A stretch of 64,000 nucleotides of DNA, from assembly GCF_005222705.1 (NCBI RefSeq), contig NZ_STGF01000008.1:1-64000 (forward strand), in the 5' to 3' direction. Every line of letters begins with the position of its first letter. The first letter of the stretch is position 1. Below are positions 61,792-64,000 of the stretch, in pieces. The translations under genes and the position numbers were made by a program. Under the pieces are notes generated by a model that saw nothing but the letters and a program-made list of their open reading frames with translations, searched no databases and was not told where the DNA came from. This stretch comes from Paenibacillus sp. SY21-1. Its GTDB lineage: Bacteria > Bacillota > Bacilli > Paenibacillales > Paenibacillaceae.

Positions 61792-62565
61792 ATGGCAACG
61801 TTAACGAGAGATCAATTTATCGGGGCGTTGGCTCCTACTGTCATTCGTGTCAAACGGGAGGGCTCCCGGATGTTTCCTTCGGTCAGACTGGCGCAGAATG
61901 TGCTGGAAACCGGAGGCGTTATTCACCCCTGGAACAACCTGGGCGGCATCAAGGTCGGCAGCGGCCAGCCGAACCGCTATTGGCAGGGGGAAGCCGTAGT
62001 GAAGGGCACATGGGAGCACGTTGACGGACGTGCGGTGGCGGGCAGCGCCGCTTTTCGCGCCTACAAAAGCGTGTATCATTTTTATAAAGACCTGGATTTG
62101 CTGCTGGCGGGAACAAGGTATGTCAAGGTGCTGCGGGCGCAAACGCCGGAGGAGCAAGCGGAAATGCTGCAAGCCGCCGGTTATGCGACCGACCCGAGCT
62201 ATGCCGGCAAGCTTCAATCGATCATCAGGATGTACAGCTTAAAGCGTTTTGATACGGCTGCAGCCCAGACGTTAGTATGGCCAAGCAAGCTGAAAACGGC
62301 TGAGCAGGTGGCGGTTCTTTTTCAGGATTTGTATGCGGCTGACGGTTATTTGCATAATGGATCGACGTGGGCGGCGGCGCGTCCATTGGGCGTGCGCGCA
62401 GGGGCAGCCGTAAGCTGGACGGGAACGCAAGCGACCGTTAACGGCCGTGCGCTGGAGACGATTTTGTCGGAGGGAACCGGATATGTCAAGGTGCGGGACT
62501 TGGCTGCTGCAGCAGGGCTAAGCGTACACTGGGAGCCGGGGGCAAGAGTCGTGATGCTCGAGTAA
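61792..62565 (+). CDS. Glucosaminidase-domain protein with stalk domain
   Basis: This 257-residue protein has an N-terminal GH73-type glucosaminidase domain (SVRLAQNVLETGGVIHPWNN with the catalytic-type Glu, then LGGIKVG), which cuts N-acetylglucosamine bonds in peptidoglycan. A C-terminal copper-amine-oxidase-N-like stalk domain follows (YVKVRDLAAAAGLSVHWEPG). There is no signal peptide, so it would need lysis or another route to reach the wall, like phage or spore-release enzymes. GGGGGAT precedes the ATG. Confidence 0.82.
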   Translation: MATLTRDQFIGALAPTVIRVKREGSRMFPSVRLAQNVLETGGVIHPWNNLGGIKVGSGQPNRYWQGEAVVKGTWEHVDGRAVAGSAAFRAYKSVYHFYKDLDLLLAGTRYVKVLRAQTPEEQAEMLQAAGYATDPSYAGKLQSIIRMYSLKRFDTAAAQTLVWPSKLKTAEQVAVLFQDLYAADGYLHNGSTWAAARPLGVRAGAAVSWTGTQATVNGRALETILSEGTGYVKVRDLAAAAGLSVHWEPGARVVMLE

Positions 62566-62581
62566 GGGTTGCTTCAGGCAA

Positions 62582-62622
62582 AAAAACAGACACTCTGCGC
62601 CGCAGTCGCTCCCGAGTGCCTG
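62582..62622 (-). terminator. Leftward terminator of the two-helix mini-protein gene
   Basis: Read leftward, CAGGCACTC pairs with GAGTGTCTG (one G-U), with a loop that folds further, then TTTTTTT. Confidence 0.65.
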
Positions 62623-62628
62623 CTATCG

Positions 62629-62787
62629 TTATTTGCTTTTGCGGGACGCGGCCCAAAAAGCGAGAATGATTAACGGGATGAGAATGAACCAAGGGATGGT
62701 AACGGTCCCGCCGAAAATAATGGCTAAACCCATGACGGCAATGACGCCAACGATAATGTATAAACAGCCTCTGCCGAATGTTTCCAC
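62629..62787 (-). CDS. Two-helix membrane mini-protein
   Basis: This 52-residue protein starts at GTG 62787, nine bases after AAGGAGG. It begins METFGRGCLYIIVGVIAVMG and ends in a basic SRKSK tail, with two hydrophobic helices joined by a short Thr/Pro turn. Its size and topology are holin-like, but nothing proves that role. It lies between two wall hydrolases, on the opposite strand. Confidence 0.7.
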   Translation of the reverse strand: METFGRGCLYIIVGVIAVMGLAIIFGGTVTIPWFILIPLIILAFWAASRKSK

Positions 62788-62851
62788 CGTATAACGCCTC
62801 CTTCGTAAACGAGTATACTCCTATATAACGTTTCAGGCGGCGGTCCGGTTA

Positions 62852-62879
62852 CAAAAAAAATGACCCACTTTGCAGTGGG
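62852..62879 (-). terminator. Possible leftward terminator or attenuator upstream of the mini-protein
   Basis: CCCACT pairs with AGTGGG around TTGC. On the minus strand it is followed by an 8-base T-run. It lies upstream of the mini-protein gene, with no leftward gene before it. The rest of 62880-63022 holds no other feature. Confidence 0.4.
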
Positions 62880-63022
62880 CCCATGTCCTAGATCTATATC
62901 ATCAACGGTGGGGTTGATAGGTTTTATTATAGGCAGCGAACCTTAACGCAACATTAAAAAACTATGTCGGTTTATTGAAGGACGAGGTATGCCAATTCAG
63001 ATTGAGAAGGAGAGCGAGTACA

Positions 63023-63802
63023 ATGGCATATTTGATTGCTGTTTGTGACGGGCATGGAATGTCGACACCCGGTAAACGAACTCCCCCGTTCCCGGATGGG
63101 AGGGTCATGAAGGAAAATGAATTTAATCGCGCAGTCGCGGCGCTGCTGGACAGCCATCTGCGACGCAGCGGCTTCCGCACCTTGCTCGTTGCGCCAACCG
63201 ACGAGGATACGCCGCTGAATACCCGGACAGCCGCCGCCAACCGGGCCGGTGCGGATTTTTATATAAGCATACATGCCAATGCGTTCGGCAACGGCTGGAA
63301 CGATGTGCGCGGAATTGAAACCTTTTATTATACGGGCAGCAGGGAGGGGCTGAGGGCGGCCACCTTGATTCACCGACAGCTTATTCAGGGCACACCGCTC
63401 CCCAACCGTGGCGTCAAAACCCGTACCGATCTTGCCGTGCTGCGTGATACCCATATGCCGGCTGTTTTGGTCGAATGCGCATTTATGACCAATGCGGCGG
63501 ATGCCGCGCTGCTGCTGTCCGACGCGTATCGCGCCGAGTGCGCGCGCGAGCTTGCACAAGGCATTTGCGAATATTTTGGCGTAAAGTATGTAGAGGAGCA
63601 GACAACGGGACCAGCACCCGGCAGCGGCGGAAATAACGGCTCAGGCGAGGAGGAAGAGGACATGATGTCAGTGGAGGACGCGAACAAAATTATCAAGTTT
63701 TTAAGCGCTGCTTATTTGGCGGCAAACAGCGCCGAGGCGCGCAAGGAATTTAACCGGCTTGCCAACGAGCTGCGCAGGGTTAGCGGGCAACCGCCGCAAT
63801 AA
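63023..63802 (+). CDS. N-acetylmuramoyl-L-alanine amidase
   Basis: This 259-residue zinc amidase (Amidase_3) cuts the bond between glycan and stem peptide. Zinc and catalytic residues are visible in VCDGHGMSTPGKR, KENEFN, YISIHANAFG and LVECAFMTNAADA. A Gly/Glu linker and a C-terminal helical tail (MSVEDANKIIKFLSAAYL) follow. It has no signal peptide, like phage endolysins. ATG at 63023 follows AAGGAGAG; the earlier frame is unused. Confidence 0.9.
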   Translation: MAYLIAVCDGHGMSTPGKRTPPFPDGRVMKENEFNRAVAALLDSHLRRSGFRTLLVAPTDEDTPLNTRTAAANRAGADFYISIHANAFGNGWNDVRGIETFYYTGSREGLRAATLIHRQLIQGTPLPNRGVKTRTDLAVLRDTHMPAVLVECAFMTNAADAALLLSDAYRAECARELAQGICEYFGVKYVEEQTTGPAPGSGGNNGSGEEEEDMMSVEDANKIIKFLSAAYLAANSAEARKEFNRLANELRRVSGQPPQ

Positions 63803-63815
63803 ACCGGCAGCTTGT

Positions 63816-63861
63816 AAAAAACCGCTGCTCTCCTTCATGAATAGGGAGAGCAGCGGTTTTT
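63816..63861. terminator. Strong hairpin terminator, both directions
   Basis: AAAACCGCTGCTCTCC pairs with GGAGAGCAGCGGTTTT, with A and T runs outside both arms. It serves the amidase gene and the opposing YjcZ gene. Confidence 0.88.
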
Positions 63862-63900
63862 CATATTTTAATACGTTTCATTTGTCCAAGGAAGGGAGAA

Positions 63901-64000
63901 TTAGTAGCCAAAGCCGCCCATGCAGCTGCAAACGATAATGACCAACAGGATGAAAAGAACCAGGATGGAGCCTGCGTTGTTAAAAGCACCGCCAACGTAT
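63901..64000 (-). CDS. YjcZ-family sporulation mini-protein (5' end beyond the window)
   Basis: The last 32 codons, beginning YVGGAFNNAGSILVLF and ending CSCMGGFGY, nearly match the YjcZ protein at 40761. The first few codons lie past base 64000. Confidence 0.88.
   Translation of the reverse strand, partial: YVGGAFNNAGSILVLFILLVIIVCSCMGGFGY

Noticed and set aside
62788..62840. ECF-type sigma promoter (TGAAAC...CGTT) of the mini-protein gene
   Set aside because: The spacing is about 18 and the -10 is imperfect, so the match is too weak.

Overview
The window looks like a chromosomal segment of a spore-forming Firmicute of the Paenibacillus type. The grounds are moderate GC, strong AGGAGG-type ribosome binding sites with frequent TTG/GTG starts, a GerA-type germinant receptor operon, YjcZ-family mini-proteins, a YqkE-like protein, parE-parC, a Bacillus-like alkA/adaA-adaB locus and a riboswitch-controlled thiamine operon. 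No tRNA, rRNA, IS element, integrase or CRISPR array was seen. The species call is an inference from gene content, not a database match.

Layout. 0-8.5 kb: the 3' part of a dynamin-like GTPase gene, a two-gene heterodimeric ABC exporter, purT, and a non-coding array of about nineteen 51-bp tandem repeats. 8.6-16.8 kb: a chemotaxis receptor with a possible sigma-D promoter, a YqkE-like protein, a small cysteine protein, topoisomerase IV (parE-parC) and a MarR regulator. 16.8-25.4 kb: a leftward trio (RNA/DNA methyltransferase-like protein, RluA pseudouridine synthase, CapA-like protein), a PAP2 phosphatase with a zinc-ribbon mini-protein, a homodimeric-type ABC exporter behind a palindrome-rich promoter, an MFS exporter and a membrane-anchored LysM protein. 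25.5-29.4 kb: a CUT2-type sugar ABC importer. 29.5-35.1 kb: a small secreted protein, the cysJ-cysI sulfite reductase operon, and two GNAT-like proteins flanking a 35-codon gene.

35.5-40.7 kb holds the most interesting locus: five tightly packed genes matching the uncharacterised Salmonella STM4015-STM4011 set. They encode a leucine-rich-repeat protein, an ATP-grasp-like protein (STM4014), an alkaline-phosphatase-superfamily hydrolase (STM4013), a HemN-like radical SAM protein (STM4012) and a second radical SAM protein with extra C-terminal cysteines (STM4011). The enzyme mix suggests a biosynthetic or modification pathway whose product is unknown.

40.7-52.3 kb: a YjcZ gene, an orphan moaA, a PchR-like AraC regulator followed by a Fur-box-controlled YbtP/YbtQ-type ABC pair (iron-siderophore uptake), the adaptive-response locus, and a LacI regulator with two near-identical palindromic operators in front of a sugar phosphate isomerase/epimerase. 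52.4-64 kb: the gerA-type operon (A-C-B order), a FusB-like EF-G-binding protein behind a 30-codon leader ORF, a TPP-riboswitch operon (ThiY-like lipoprotein, MTH1187-family thiamine-binding protein, permease, ATPase, TatD hydrolase), two cell-wall hydrolases without signal peptides flanking a two-helix membrane mini-protein, and a YjcZ gene cut by the window end.
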